58,368 nt of DNA from Acidobacteriota bacterium. GTDB lineage: Bacteria > Acidobacteriota > Terriglobia > Terriglobales > Acidobacteriaceae. The stretch spans positions 1 through 58,368 of the forward strand of contig JAJYBU010000024.1 in NCBI GenBank assembly GCA_021778845.1, read 5' to 3'. The stretch's first letter is position 1. The number at the start of each line of letters is the position of its first letter. Below the pieces are notes generated by a model. That model worked only from the letters and a program-made list of their open reading frames with translations. It was not told the DNA's origin and did not search any database. Positions 23,597 to 32,066 of this stretch are shown one piece after another. A program made the position numbers and the translations under genes.

Positions 23597-24451
23597 TTAC
23601 CGTGCAGCCCGCCGCAGAGCCGGATTTTCTGGCCTGTCGCTGGTGCCCGCCAGCCGGAGCGTGATGACCATTGCCGGAACCAGATACGCGAACGATCCGA
23701 GCACCCACATCAGCACCGCTCCCAGCACCTGATCCTCGAGCACCGGAATATGAAATGGATTCGGGTGAGTGACATAGTAGCCGTAGACTGGCCGGTCGCA
23801 GAATGCGAGAAAGGCCGATAGCAGCGTCATGACCAAATCGCCCAGCGCCAGGTAAGCGAGCATACCCCAATCATCCGGCCGTCGCTTCGCGGGCCACGGG
23901 CGGATGATGTACCACCAGAAAAGCAGCGACGTGAGGAGGAAACACAGGTGCTCCACTCCGTGCACCGTCTCATTCTCTAACGCGAGGTTGTAAGCTGCCG
24001 GAATATGCCAGCATAGATAGGCCAGATTCATCCCCAGCCACGCAATAGCCGGCGAAACCAGCCACTCCGCAATACGACGCAGCAGCGCAATCCGCATCAA
24101 CGGCCCGGCAACCCACCGCAGCACGGCAAGCGGCAGCCCACGCAACAGCGGTACAACCGGAAGCCCATACAGTAACAGCATCGGAATCGCCGACATGAGC
24201 AACAGGTGCTCGATCATGTGAACCGTAAGCAGCGAATCGGCAAACCCATCCAGCGGCGAACCCACCACGACCCACAGCAGGACGAGCCCTCCCAGAAATG
24301 AGACGAGCCGCTCCTCGGTGAACAACTCACGCCGCGTCTTCCGGATGGCCAGCCACCCGCGAACGTACAAGGCACCCGTGATGAGTATCGAGACCGTCAG
24401 CCAGATCGGCAGACTCCAGTCGGCGAAGATCTCACGCACCGCGTCCGACAT
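23597..24451 (-). CDS. ctaG: CtaG-type cytochrome c oxidase assembly factor (caa3)
   Basis: A 284-residue protein with about seven membrane helices. LLWVVVGSPLDGFADSLLTVHMIEHLLLM contains the conserved His pairs (HMIEH) of the caa3_CtaG family, with LAYLCWHIPAAYN and EHLCFLLTSLLFWW further on. The family is required for assembly of caa3-type oxidases, probably for copper insertion. It is the last gene of the respiratory run, only 3 nt after the cytochrome b-c gene. It is unrelated to the Cox11-type protein that shares the ctaG name. Confidence 0.85.
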   Translation of the reverse strand: MSDAVREIFADWSLPIWLTVSILITGALYVRGWLAIRKTRRELFTEERLVSFLGGLVLLWVVVGSPLDGFADSLLTVHMIEHLLLMSAIPMLLLYGLPVVPLLRGLPLAVLRWVAGPLMRIALLRRIAEWLVSPAIAWLGMNLAYLCWHIPAAYNLALENETVHGVEHLCFLLTSLLFWWYIIRPWPAKRRPDDWGMLAYLALGDLVMTLLSAFLAFCDRPVYGYYVTHPNPFHIPVLEDQVLGAVLMWVLGSFAYLVPAMVITLRLAGTSDRPENPALRRAAR

Positions 24452-24454
24452 AGG

Positions 24455-25987
24455 TTACGGCTTCAGTCCGGCGTTGACGTGCGTTGGAGATGCAGGCGCA
24501 TCGCTCTGCGCCGTGTGAGTCAACTGCCGCGAGGCATCGATGGCCGGCTGCAGTCCGTCTCCGCGCAGGGTCATCAGGAAGCTCACAAGAGCCTTTGTCT
24601 CTGACGGGTTCAGCGCATTGCCGTAGGCTGGCATATTACCGCCGCCCTGGAGCACCTGGCGCACGATCTGGTCTTCCGTCATGCGGCTCGCAACCGAATC
24701 CAACTCAGGTCCTCGCAAGCCGCCATGACCATCCAGCGAATGACAACTTCGGCACTGCTTGTCTTGCAGAACCAGTGCACCCTCGCGCTCGAGCGGCGTT
24801 CGGTCGTGCATATACTTCACTGGAACAGCGTCGCTCGACCACGCATTCATGATCGGACTCCAGGGCGTATAGGTTCCCAGCCGCGTGAAGATTCCCAGCG
24901 TCACGGCGATCACTGACACCATCAGCACAGCAACAGGACGCCGTGCCCAGTGACGCTCTCCTTCACTGGCGATCAGCGGCAGCAACAGCATCGCTGCAAT
25001 TCCCAGCACCGGAGCGACGAGCAACACGGGCGTCTCAAGGCCAGGCGGCAGGAAGGCCAGCACCGCATAGATCCAGAGGAAAGCAAAGTCCGGTTTGGGT
25101 GCTGTCTGGATGATGGTTGGGTCGGGCTGACCGCCGGGACCAAAGGGGCCAAAGAAAAAGGCGCAGGCCATCACCGCAAAGATGATTGCGGCAGCAAATA
25201 CTGCGTCCTTCCATGCTGCATCGGGAACAAAAGGGATGCCGGTTTTCTCGGTAAGTTCGTGGTACTCGCGCTCATAGGTGGCCTTGCGTACCAGGCGCCC
25301 GGGCATCGGCCAGTCGCTCACGCCGTGGCGCAGGACCATGAAGACATGCACGCCAACACCAGCAAGCAACAGGCCAGGAATTACGAAGACATGCAGCGTG
25401 AAGAAGCGCGACAGCGTCGCTCCACCGATGATGGGCCCGCCCAGCACCATGTGTACAAGCTGCGCTCCAATAACGGGGATGCGGCTGGAGATGGATGCAC
25501 CGATGCCGAGGCCCCAATAGGCGTCCTGATCGAAGCGCATGACCTGGCCGGTGAAGGCCATGCCCAGCGTCAGGAGCAGGAGAACAACGCCGACGATCCA
25601 TGTCAATTCTCGGGGGAACTTGTACGAGCCGAATAGAAATACCTGCACCATGTGGATCAGCACGATGGCAATCATGAAGTCTGATCCCCAGCCATGCAGA
25701 GCTCGCAGATACCATCCCAGCGCAACGTTGTGATTTAGAAAATTCAGGCTCGTCCAGGCCTCACTCGCCGACGGACTATAAACCAGTGCTAGCAGTATGC
25801 CTGTAACCACCTGCAACATGAGAAGCACTGTCGCAGCACTTCCAAAGACATACCACCAGCTTGCGTTGTTCGAAGGCGTGGGGTGTTCGGCCGCCTCGGT
25901 CAACGGCTTGATCAGCCCGAGCCGGTGCTCAAGCCATGCGTATGCCTTCAATCCTCTGCTGGTCTTGGATTCGTTCAGCCTTCCCAT
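24455..25987 (-). CDS. Cytochrome b fused to a C-terminal cytochrome c domain
   Basis: A 510-residue inner-membrane quinol-oxidising subunit. The N-terminal half is cytochrome b: LRALHGWGSDFMIAIVLIHM (haem ligand His), GASISSRIPVIGAQLVHM, PIIGGATLSRFFTLHVFVIP and GVGVHVFMVLRHG (haem ligands). It includes the Qo-site segment near GGPIIGGATLSRF. Middle helices follow (PGLETPVLL region). A monohaem cytochrome c domain ends the protein (about 400-490; QCRSCHSLDGHGG, with Met in GNMPAYGNAL). Such b-c fusions replace separate cytochrome c1. The gene starts within the last 13 nt of the Rieske gene. Confidence 0.93.
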   Translation of the reverse strand: MGRLNESKTSRGLKAYAWLEHRLGLIKPLTEAAEHPTPSNNASWWYVFGSAATVLLMLQVVTGILLALVYSPSASEAWTSLNFLNHNVALGWYLRALHGWGSDFMIAIVLIHMVQVFLFGSYKFPRELTWIVGVVLLLLTLGMAFTGQVMRFDQDAYWGLGIGASISSRIPVIGAQLVHMVLGGPIIGGATLSRFFTLHVFVIPGLLLAGVGVHVFMVLRHGVSDWPMPGRLVRKATYEREYHELTEKTGIPFVPDAAWKDAVFAAAIIFAVMACAFFFGPFGPGGQPDPTIIQTAPKPDFAFLWIYAVLAFLPPGLETPVLLVAPVLGIAAMLLLPLIASEGERHWARRPVAVLMVSVIAVTLGIFTRLGTYTPWSPIMNAWSSDAVPVKYMHDRTPLEREGALVLQDKQCRSCHSLDGHGGLRGPELDSVASRMTEDQIVRQVLQGGGNMPAYGNALNPSETKALVSFLMTLRGDGLQPAIDASRQLTHTAQSDAPASPTHVNAGLKP

Positions 25988-26610
25988 GTCGTGGACCTCG
26001 TCTCAGGAGTCGGGGGGGCAATCTGAACCAGCGGCTTGTCCTTGCACGATGCCTGGGTCGCAAGCGTCGGCATATCTCCTGCATGGATCACCAGTGAGTT
26101 CCCTGCAATCCTGTACCGGTACTCGAAAAGACCACGTTCAGGAGGACCTGAGGCTCTGCTTCCGTCTTCGTAGTATGCGCCGCCATGGCACGGGCAAAGA
26201 AAGAGCTTCGACTCGGAGAACCATCGCACCGGACAGCCAAGATGCGCACAGTTGATGGCGAAGACCTGAAACTTCTGGGCAGAAACACGCCGAACCCAGC
26301 AGGAAACCTTGGCGGTGTCACCATCGTCGAAGGTAGCTACCGGGCTTCTGAACTCCGCGAGCCGCGTCTCGCCCACAGGAAAATCTGTGACGTCACCGAT
26401 GGTGATCCATGCACCGACACCAGACTTCTTCTTTGCTGTCGGTCCTAACAAATACCCGATCAGCGGCACAGCAAGGACAGCTCCCACGAGAGCATTCATT
26501 CCCACAGCAAGCTTGAACAGGAAGACCCTGCGCGTGTGCGCCGCCGCTTTACCCTCCGGCGGCAACGCATCGTTGCTGGATTCTCCTGGATGTTTCAGAA
26601 ATTCGCTCAT
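25975..26610 (-). CDS. Rieske 2Fe-2S protein of the bc complex
   Basis: A 211-residue membrane-anchored iron-sulfur protein. It has an N-terminal Tat-like start (HTRRVFLFKLAVGMNALVGA, with two Arg before one membrane helix) and the cluster-binding boxes CAHLGC and CPCHGG (2 Cys + 2 His), followed by the PPERGLFEYRYRI segment. It accepts electrons from quinol and passes them to the fused cytochrome c domain. The start is at MSEFLKHPGES, where the family-like sequence begins. Its 3' end overlaps the cytochrome b start by 13 nt, implying coupled translation. Confidence 0.95.
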   Translation of the reverse strand: MSEFLKHPGESSNDALPPEGKAAAHTRRVFLFKLAVGMNALVGAVLAVPLIGYLLGPTAKKKSGVGAWITIGDVTDFPVGETRLAEFRSPVATFDDGDTAKVSCWVRRVSAQKFQVFAINCAHLGCPVRWFSESKLFLCPCHGGAYYEDGSRASGPPERGLFEYRYRIAGNSLVIHAGDMPTLATQASCKDKPLVQIAPPTPETRSTTWEG

Positions 26611-26636
26611 ACTGGTCTCCGCACGTTGGTTAAAAT

Positions 26637-27368
26637 CTATGGATGCGTGTAAGGCTGGCCGGGCGTGGCAATCCGATGGGATGCCAGCCATGCGACCGTG
26701 TCGGTGATCTCCTGATCGGTCATGGCCCGCGAACCTGCACCCGCGATGTCGGAGCGCCAATCAGGCATGTCGTCCTGGGGTTGGCCAGCAATAATCAAGC
26801 TGCGCAGCCCTTGATCGCTGATCAGAGCGAGGTAGGCAGGATCTACAAGCGAGCCCGTGTGCAACTTCCCGCGAATTAATCCGGTCCCATCGACTCCGTG
26901 ACAACTTGCGCAGAACGTGGAGAACGCTTTTTGTCCTTGCGCGGGATCACCCGCAGAAGCACTCGCATACGCTGGTGCGGCTTGGCCGCCGAGAGCATTC
27001 GCGCTTCCCCACTGGGACTCAATGCCCTGCGCGAGTACTGCGATCTGCTGATCGGTCAGCATGCCTCCCTTGCTCTTCGCAAAGGCCGGCATCAAGGTAC
27101 CAGGAACACCCTTCGCGGTGATCTGCTGGATATTATGAACTCCAGCAATGGCGAGGTATACCGGATTCGCGAGCGAGATCGCAGCCCCATTTTTTCCGTT
27201 TTCACCATGGCAGGCGGCACAGTTGTCCTTATAGAGCACAGCAAAACTCAATACCTGATCCGGGCGCGTTGACGGCGCTTCTGGCCGGCCAGGCGCATCC
27301 TTGCATCCGACACAGAAAAGAGCGAGAGCGCAGGCTATCATCGAATGGCTCAATGAGCGAAGATTCAT
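26637..27368 (-). CDS. Dihaem cytochrome c lipoprotein
   Basis: A 243-residue exported protein with a lipoprotein-type signal (LALFCVGC; Cys about 22) and two c-type haem sites: CAACH (about 51-55, partner Met in TLMPAFAKS) and CASCH (about 154-158, partner Met in DDMPDWRSD). It likely carries electrons between the bc complex and the oxidase, or is a bound subunit. It overlaps the preceding membrane-protein gene by 4 nt (ATGA) and precedes the Rieske gene by 26 nt, so it sits exactly between oxidase and bc genes. Confidence 0.9.
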   Translation of the reverse strand: MNLRSLSHSMIACALALFCVGCKDAPGRPEAPSTRPDQVLSFAVLYKDNCAACHGENGKNGAAISLANPVYLAIAGVHNIQQITAKGVPGTLMPAFAKSKGGMLTDQQIAVLAQGIESQWGSANALGGQAAPAYASASAGDPAQGQKAFSTFCASCHGVDGTGLIRGKLHTGSLVDPAYLALISDQGLRSLIIAGQPQDDMPDWRSDIAGAGSRAMTDQEITDTVAWLASHRIATPGQPYTHP

Positions 27369-28255
27369 CGCGGAGTGTCCTTATCGTCGGAATCCGATGG
27401 CTCGATGGGGTCCCATTGCTTGAGATCACCGTGGAGACCTGCGCGCACGGAAAATGGCAGCGCCTGAAACTGGGGCGTCCGAACCTTTGCCTGGAGATTG
27501 ACCACAAATCCGCAGACGAGTCCGAAGGCTATCTGGGAGATGACAAACCAGAACCAGTCGATGCGCTGATTGAGAATCGGGCTCACGATACCGATTGCGG
27601 AGTGCAGAATACCGGTGAACAGCAACGGCGCCATAAAGCCTGCGGTAACAATGGGGTACTTGGGAAACATGGGCAGCATCGCTCCGTAGAGCAGACCGAC
27701 CAATAGTGAAGTGAGGCCGTGAATTATGAGTGCAGCGAGCAAGCCACGCAGGTGAAACTCACTAAGGAATGCGTTGCTGGCGCCGGCCCAACTAAGAAAC
27801 CCGCCGGCCGCCAACAGGTTCATTGCGTACCAGATGCTGTGGTATTTCAGGAGGCTGAAGATACCCGCGGGTACAGCCATGGCAATTCCTCCCGCGATGC
27901 CGCCCTTGATGCCGGTGGTGATGCGGAAGGTCTCAACGGGGATAATCTTGCGGGACGTGGCGTCCGCCGGAAGTCTGGTTGCGAGGGTCCGAGCGCTGAA
28001 GACGCGCACCTCTTCGGTGCTCACTTCGACGCTCTCATGCGCTTCGTGCGGCAGCACCTGGCGAAACCAGCCAACCATTGCCGCTAATGCAAGCACTGCG
28101 CCTAGTACGCTGATGACGCCGCTCGTGACCATACCCGAAAGAACGAGCGCGATGCCCAGCGCCAGAACCATCGGCCAGGCAGTCGGGGACGGGAGCTGGA
28201 GCCCATGGTCTTGTTGTGGATGATCGACTTGCAACGTGCCTCCTTGTTGGTTCAT
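27365..28255 (-). CDS. Multi-spanning membrane protein of the respiratory operon, unknown role
   Basis: A 296-residue protein with about seven hydrophobic segments. The N-terminal part (PMVLALGIALVLSGMVTSGV, then GWFRQVLPHEAHE) resembles small oxidase subunit IV-like or assembly segments. The rest (two long Gly-rich helices near 125-165 and more up to about 265) was not recognised. No haem, copper or iron-sulfur motif is visible. The start is set at MNQQGGTLQVDHPQQ because it gives an ATGA overlap with subunit III; its own end also overlaps the dihaem cytochrome by ATGA. Such tight coupling argues for a subunit or assembly partner of the complex. Confidence 0.7.
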   Translation of the reverse strand: MNQQGGTLQVDHPQQDHGLQLPSPTAWPMVLALGIALVLSGMVTSGVISVLGAVLALAAMVGWFRQVLPHEAHESVEVSTEEVRVFSARTLATRLPADATSRKIIPVETFRITTGIKGGIAGGIAMAVPAGIFSLLKYHSIWYAMNLLAAGGFLSWAGASNAFLSEFHLRGLLAALIIHGLTSLLVGLLYGAMLPMFPKYPIVTAGFMAPLLFTGILHSAIGIVSPILNQRIDWFWFVISQIAFGLVCGFVVNLQAKVRTPQFQALPFSVRAGLHGDLKQWDPIEPSDSDDKDTPR

Positions 28256-28845
28256 CTGCCCAACACATAAACAACTAAAAATACGATGACCCATACTCCG
28301 TCGACAAAGTGCCAATAGAGTGACAACACCTCAAGCTTCTCGGTGTGTTCGTGGGTCATCTGACCACGCAGGGAGAACCACAGTGCCAGAGAAAGCATAA
28401 TCAACCCGATCAGCACATGGGTCGCATGAAGTCCGACCAGAGAATAAAACGTGGTGCCAAAAAGATTGGTGCTGATCGTTAAGCCGTGGTTGTAGATCAG
28501 GTCGTACCATTCGTGGGCCGTTCCAGCGAGGAAGATCCCGCCGAGGAGCACGGTCGCCGCCAACCAGAGGGAACACAGGTGTCGCTTGCTCCTGCTCAAC
28601 GCCGAAACTGCGGCATGTACCGTCAGGCTGCTCGAAAGCAGACAGATGGAGGTGAAGATTGGCAGGGTCAGGACTTCCTTCGGCGTGGGCCCAGTCAGGC
28701 TCTTCCCCATATAGAAGATATAGGCCACGACAAAGATGACGAAGATGGAAGCCTCAGCGAGGATCAGGCACGCCATGCCTACTATGCCGCGAGAGGGCAA
28801 TACCCATTCTTCGTTCGGATTGGAAATCAATGCGGCGTCGCTCAC
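28252..28845 (-). CDS. Cytochrome c oxidase subunit III
   Basis: A 197-residue protein with five membrane helices, the short bacterial form that lacks the two first helices of mitochondrial COX3. Family segments are FVVAYIFYMGKS, FSLVGLHATHVLIGL-like YSLVGLHATHVLIGLIM and SLYWHFVDGVWVIVFLVVYV at the C-terminus. It stabilises subunit I. The start is GTG at 28845, overlapping the subunit I stop by GTGA; the stop overlaps the next gene by ATGA. Confidence 0.95.
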   Translation of the reverse strand: MSDAALISNPNEEWVLPSRGIVGMACLILAEASIFVIFVVAYIFYMGKSLTGPTPKEVLTLPIFTSICLLSSSLTVHAAVSALSRSKRHLCSLWLAATVLLGGIFLAGTAHEWYDLIYNHGLTISTNLFGTTFYSLVGLHATHVLIGLIMLSLALWFSLRGQMTHEHTEKLEVLSLYWHFVDGVWVIVFLVVYVLGR

Positions 28846-30575
28846 AGGTTCTCCTCCTGCCGGGTCCGAGGAAGACTCTGTTCCGTCTCGTAGTTGCTGT
28901 CAGGATCCTCTGGATGTTTTAGATCCCAAAGGGGTCGCCGGCTGGCGACGGTGGGGGTTTGGGCGAAGTTATACGACGGCGGGGGCGAGGTTGTCGACCA
29001 CTCCAGAGTCCAGGCATCCCATGGATCTGCGCCGGCGACGGCTCCCTTGAAGTATGACCACACCATATTGAACACGAAGAGCAGGGTTGCAACGGCCTGA
29101 ACGGCCGCTCCACTCGATACAATCATGTTCCAGATCATCCAGCCCCGGTCGGCTTCGTAGGTGTAGATGCGGCGGGGCATGCCCAGGAGTCCCGGGATAT
29201 GCATAAAGTCGAAGGTCAGGTGAAATCCAATCACGAAAAGCCAGAAATGCCACTTCCCTAACCGCTCGCTCAGCATGCGACCGGTTACCTTCGGGTACCA
29301 ATAGTAAAAGGCCGAAAACAACATGAAAAGAATGGCCCCGACCAATACGTAGTGGAAGTGGGCTACAACAAAATAGGAGTTACCAAGCTGCCAGTCAAGG
29401 GGAGCGACCGAAAGCATGATCCCCGTGAGGCCAGCGATGAGGAACTGGAAGAGGAACCCGATCGCGAACATCATCGAAACTGTGAAATGGATCTTTCCTC
29501 CCCACAGTGTCGCCAGCCAGTTGAAGATTTTGATCCCGGTGGGCACCGAAATGATCATCGTAGCGAGCACAAAAAAGGTATTGGCGCCGGGACCAAGCCC
29601 GACTGTGAACATATGGTGCGCCCATACACCCATACTGATAAAGCCAATGCCTACGGACGCTGCCACCATCGCGGGATAGCCGAAGATCGCCTTGCGAGAA
29701 AAGACGGGAATGATCTCATTGGCGAACGCAAACGCTGGGAGAACGAGGATGTACACCTCGGGATGTCCAAAGATCCAGAAGAAGTGCATCCATAACACAG
29801 CGGACCCGCCAGCCTGCGTATCGAAGAAATGGGAGCCGGCATAGCGGTCGAGCATCAACATGATCTGCGCCGCAGTAAGCGGGCCGACTGCGATGAAGGT
29901 CATGCACGAAGTGACGAGGTACAGCCACACCAGAAGGGGCAACCGGCTCATCTTCATTCCCGGACAACGCATGCTGATCGTTGTCGCCACGATGTTGAGC
30001 GCGGTGCCAATCGTTCCAATTCCGCTCAAGAGGACCGCGAGTGTCCAGTAATCCGTGCTGTGGCCGGGCGAGAAGACGCGCGAGGTCAGTGGTGCATACG
30101 CAAACCAACCCACGTCAGGAGCGCTGCCGGCACCGTAGAGGCCACTTCCACCAATATAGCTGTAGTAAAGCAGCAACCCGCCAAATGCGGAGATCCAGAA
30201 GCTGAACGCATTCAGCCGCGGAAATGCCATGTCGCGGGCGCCAATCATCAGAGGGATGAGATAGTTGCCGAAGCCAAAGAGAATGGGCATTCCGACGAAG
30301 AACACCATCGTCGTACCATGCACTGTGAACAGGCCGTTGAAGACCTGCGGAGAGACGAAGTGGTTATTTGGAATCGCTAACTGAATGCGCATCAGCAACG
30401 CTTCAAATCCGGCTACGACCAGGAAAATCAGCGAATAGCCGATATACATCAGGCCGATCTTCTTGTGATCAACCGTCGTGACCCAACCATGCAGGACTTC
30501 GAGCCAAAGAGGTCGGTGGGGCTTCGACGCTCCTGCATCGTACACTTCATTTGGCGGGGTTTGCGTTGCCATCAT
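28842..30575 (-). CDS. Cytochrome c oxidase subunit I
   Basis: The haem-copper catalytic subunit, 577 residues and about twelve helices. Visible are the low-spin haem region TVHGTTMVFFVGMP, the CuB His and cross-linked Tyr in FGHPEVYILVLPAF, the His pair in GVWAHHMFTVG, and VVAHFHYVLVG with the haem ligands. It reduces O2 to water and pumps protons in the inner membrane. ATG 30575 is preferred since AGGAAGGAAC lies immediately upstream (ATG 30572 has equally good spacing); GTG 30593 would overlap subunit II. Subunits II, I and III follow in order, as in caa3 operons. Confidence 0.97.
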   Translation of the reverse strand: MMATQTPPNEVYDAGASKPHRPLWLEVLHGWVTTVDHKKIGLMYIGYSLIFLVVAGFEALLMRIQLAIPNNHFVSPQVFNGLFTVHGTTMVFFVGMPILFGFGNYLIPLMIGARDMAFPRLNAFSFWISAFGGLLLYYSYIGGSGLYGAGSAPDVGWFAYAPLTSRVFSPGHSTDYWTLAVLLSGIGTIGTALNIVATTISMRCPGMKMSRLPLLVWLYLVTSCMTFIAVGPLTAAQIMLMLDRYAGSHFFDTQAGGSAVLWMHFFWIFGHPEVYILVLPAFAFANEIIPVFSRKAIFGYPAMVAASVGIGFISMGVWAHHMFTVGLGPGANTFFVLATMIISVPTGIKIFNWLATLWGGKIHFTVSMMFAIGFLFQFLIAGLTGIMLSVAPLDWQLGNSYFVVAHFHYVLVGAILFMLFSAFYYWYPKVTGRMLSERLGKWHFWLFVIGFHLTFDFMHIPGLLGMPRRIYTYEADRGWMIWNMIVSSGAAVQAVATLLFVFNMVWSYFKGAVAGADPWDAWTLEWSTTSPPPSYNFAQTPTVASRRPLWDLKHPEDPDSNYETEQSLPRTRQEENL

Positions 30576-30592
30576 GTTCCTTCCTGAACGCA

Positions 30593-31606
30593 CTACTTCA
30601 GCGTGGTTAGGTATGCGGTCACAGCATCAAGGTCGTGACTGTTCAAGTGCATCGGAGGCATGAGCACTCCTGGTTTCAAATTCGCTGGATTCTCGATAAA
30701 TCTATGGAGATTCTCCGGCGTGTTCGGCACCGAACCCGAGGCTATCGTGTCGCGGCTGGCGAGATGGGTCAGATCGGGGCCGAATCTGCCCGTAGCCACC
30801 GTCCCGCGGATAGAGTGGCAACTGATACACGCGTTGTGCATGAAAACCTCCCGGCCTTCCGCAACCCGAGGATCCTCCACGGCCGGCTGCTGCTGATGCG
30901 CTACCCATGCAGCGAACTCCTGCGGAGTATCAGCATAGACGCGAATCAGCATCTTCGCATGCTGCACGCCACAGTATTGGGCGCACTGTCCTAGATATAA
31001 CCCCGGCGATTGAGGGTCTATCCACATGGTGTTGACCTTGTTCGGAATGACATCGGTCTTCCCCGCAAGTCGCGGCACCCAGAAGCTGTGGTCGGTATCT
31101 GCGGAGGACATGGTCAAATACGTTGGCAACGGGTGGCTGGGGTCCCCGACCGGGACATGCAGTTCGTTGGCCGTCACAATGCCTAGCCTGGGATAGCTAT
31201 ATTCCCACCAGAACTGATGCCCTATGACCGTGACATCCAGCGCGTCGGAGGGCTTGTGAGCGTGCTCGGTCGTATAGATAACCCGCGTTGTTGCCAGAAA
31301 TAGCATTACGACGATCAGGGCCGGGATGACAGTCCATGAAAGCTCAATCTGGTTGCTTCCATAAATCTGGTGGGGTTCCTGTTCGCTACTGCTGTCCGAT
31401 TTGCGCCACCGATAGCGCACAAGAACGTAAATCAGAATGCCGGAGACGACCAGAAAGATGCCGCCGGTGATGCCGAGCACCAACTTCGACAGGCTGAAGA
31501 TAGAGTCCGCAGGAGTCCCCGCAGGCGCAAACATATTGGCGGGATCAGCGCCCGGGGCCGACGTTGCTAACGCGGCGAGGCCGCACCATCCTTGACTCGC
31601 GAACAT
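30593..31606 (-). CDS. Cytochrome c oxidase subunit II with fused cytochrome c (caa3)
   Basis: A 337-residue subunit: two N-terminal membrane helices (KLVLGITGGIFLVVSGILIY and LSWTVIPALIVVMLFLATT), a periplasmic cupredoxin domain with the binuclear CuA site (His in ADTDHSFWVP and CAQYCGVQHAKM), and a C-terminal monohaem cytochrome c (CISCHSIRG; Met in GVLMPPMHL). This defines a caa3 oxidase that takes electrons from a cytochrome c. ATG 31606 is preferred because GGGAG lies 5 nt upstream; ATG 31636 has no ribosome-binding site. It is the first gene of the respiratory run. Confidence 0.95.
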   Translation of the reverse strand: MFASQGWCGLAALATSAPGADPANMFAPAGTPADSIFSLSKLVLGITGGIFLVVSGILIYVLVRYRWRKSDSSSEQEPHQIYGSNQIELSWTVIPALIVVMLFLATTRVIYTTEHAHKPSDALDVTVIGHQFWWEYSYPRLGIVTANELHVPVGDPSHPLPTYLTMSSADTDHSFWVPRLAGKTDVIPNKVNTMWIDPQSPGLYLGQCAQYCGVQHAKMLIRVYADTPQEFAAWVAHQQQPAVEDPRVAEGREVFMHNACISCHSIRGTVATGRFGPDLTHLASRDTIASGSVPNTPENLHRFIENPANLKPGVLMPPMHLNSHDLDAVTAYLTTLK

Positions 31607-32066
31607 TTGTCTCCCAAAAACAGATAACTCAGGCACGGCATTCTATTTATGCCACAAAACCCTTTGACCGCTCGGTACAAAATGCTCGCGGAGGCTTTGA
31701 GGGCAACCAATACACCTATTTTAATGTATACACCTTCGGACCTCATGGGAAGCCAATCCTCACGCGAGCGCTGCAGATCTATTGCAGAACAACGGCCAGT
31801 ATTACAGAGGACGCCGTAAATGCACGGTCCGTGCCTGACCTGGATTGAAATTGATTTCGCTCCAAGAGCGTCTGGACCGGTTTAGCAAAAAGAAAACTTT
31901 TGGCAAACGCATTTTTCTGTTGTAAACAGATTGACCCATGATGTAGATTGCATCAACGCCACAAAGTTGAGCAAGTTAGGCCTATTTGATCAAAATAGTG
32001 GTTCTCGACCTATCAGATTTGATTACCAGCTTCATTTTCAACATTTTGAGTGCCAGGAGACTACCT
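31607..32066. other. Divergent intergenic region, oxidase operon / TonB receptor
   Basis: About 460 bp, noticeably A/T-richer than its flanks, between the leftward oxidase operon and the rightward TonB-dependent receptor. It holds the 15-bp palindrome listed separately and must contain both promoters. A possible frame at 31564-31848 was judged not to be a gene. No other element was recognised. Confidence 0.45.
31916..31930. promoter_or_regulatory. Palindrome TCTGTT-GTA-AACAGA upstream of the TonB receptor
   Basis: A perfect 6-bp inverted repeat around a 3-nt centre, 136 nt before the receptor start, in the A/T-rich promoter region. The size and symmetry are those of a dimeric repressor site. 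It shares its TCT...AGA ends, but little else, with the palindrome before the GH20 gene. Confidence 0.45.

Noticed and set aside
31710..31735. TTTTAATGTATACACC, considered as a dif/XerCD site in view of the skew switch
   Set aside because: Only the central TAATGTATA agrees with dif; the XerC and XerD arms do not.
31564..31848. 94-codon frame upstream of the TonB receptor
   Set aside because: Overlaps the start of oxidase subunit II in antisense, no ribosome site, no recognisable protein pattern; more likely promoter DNA.
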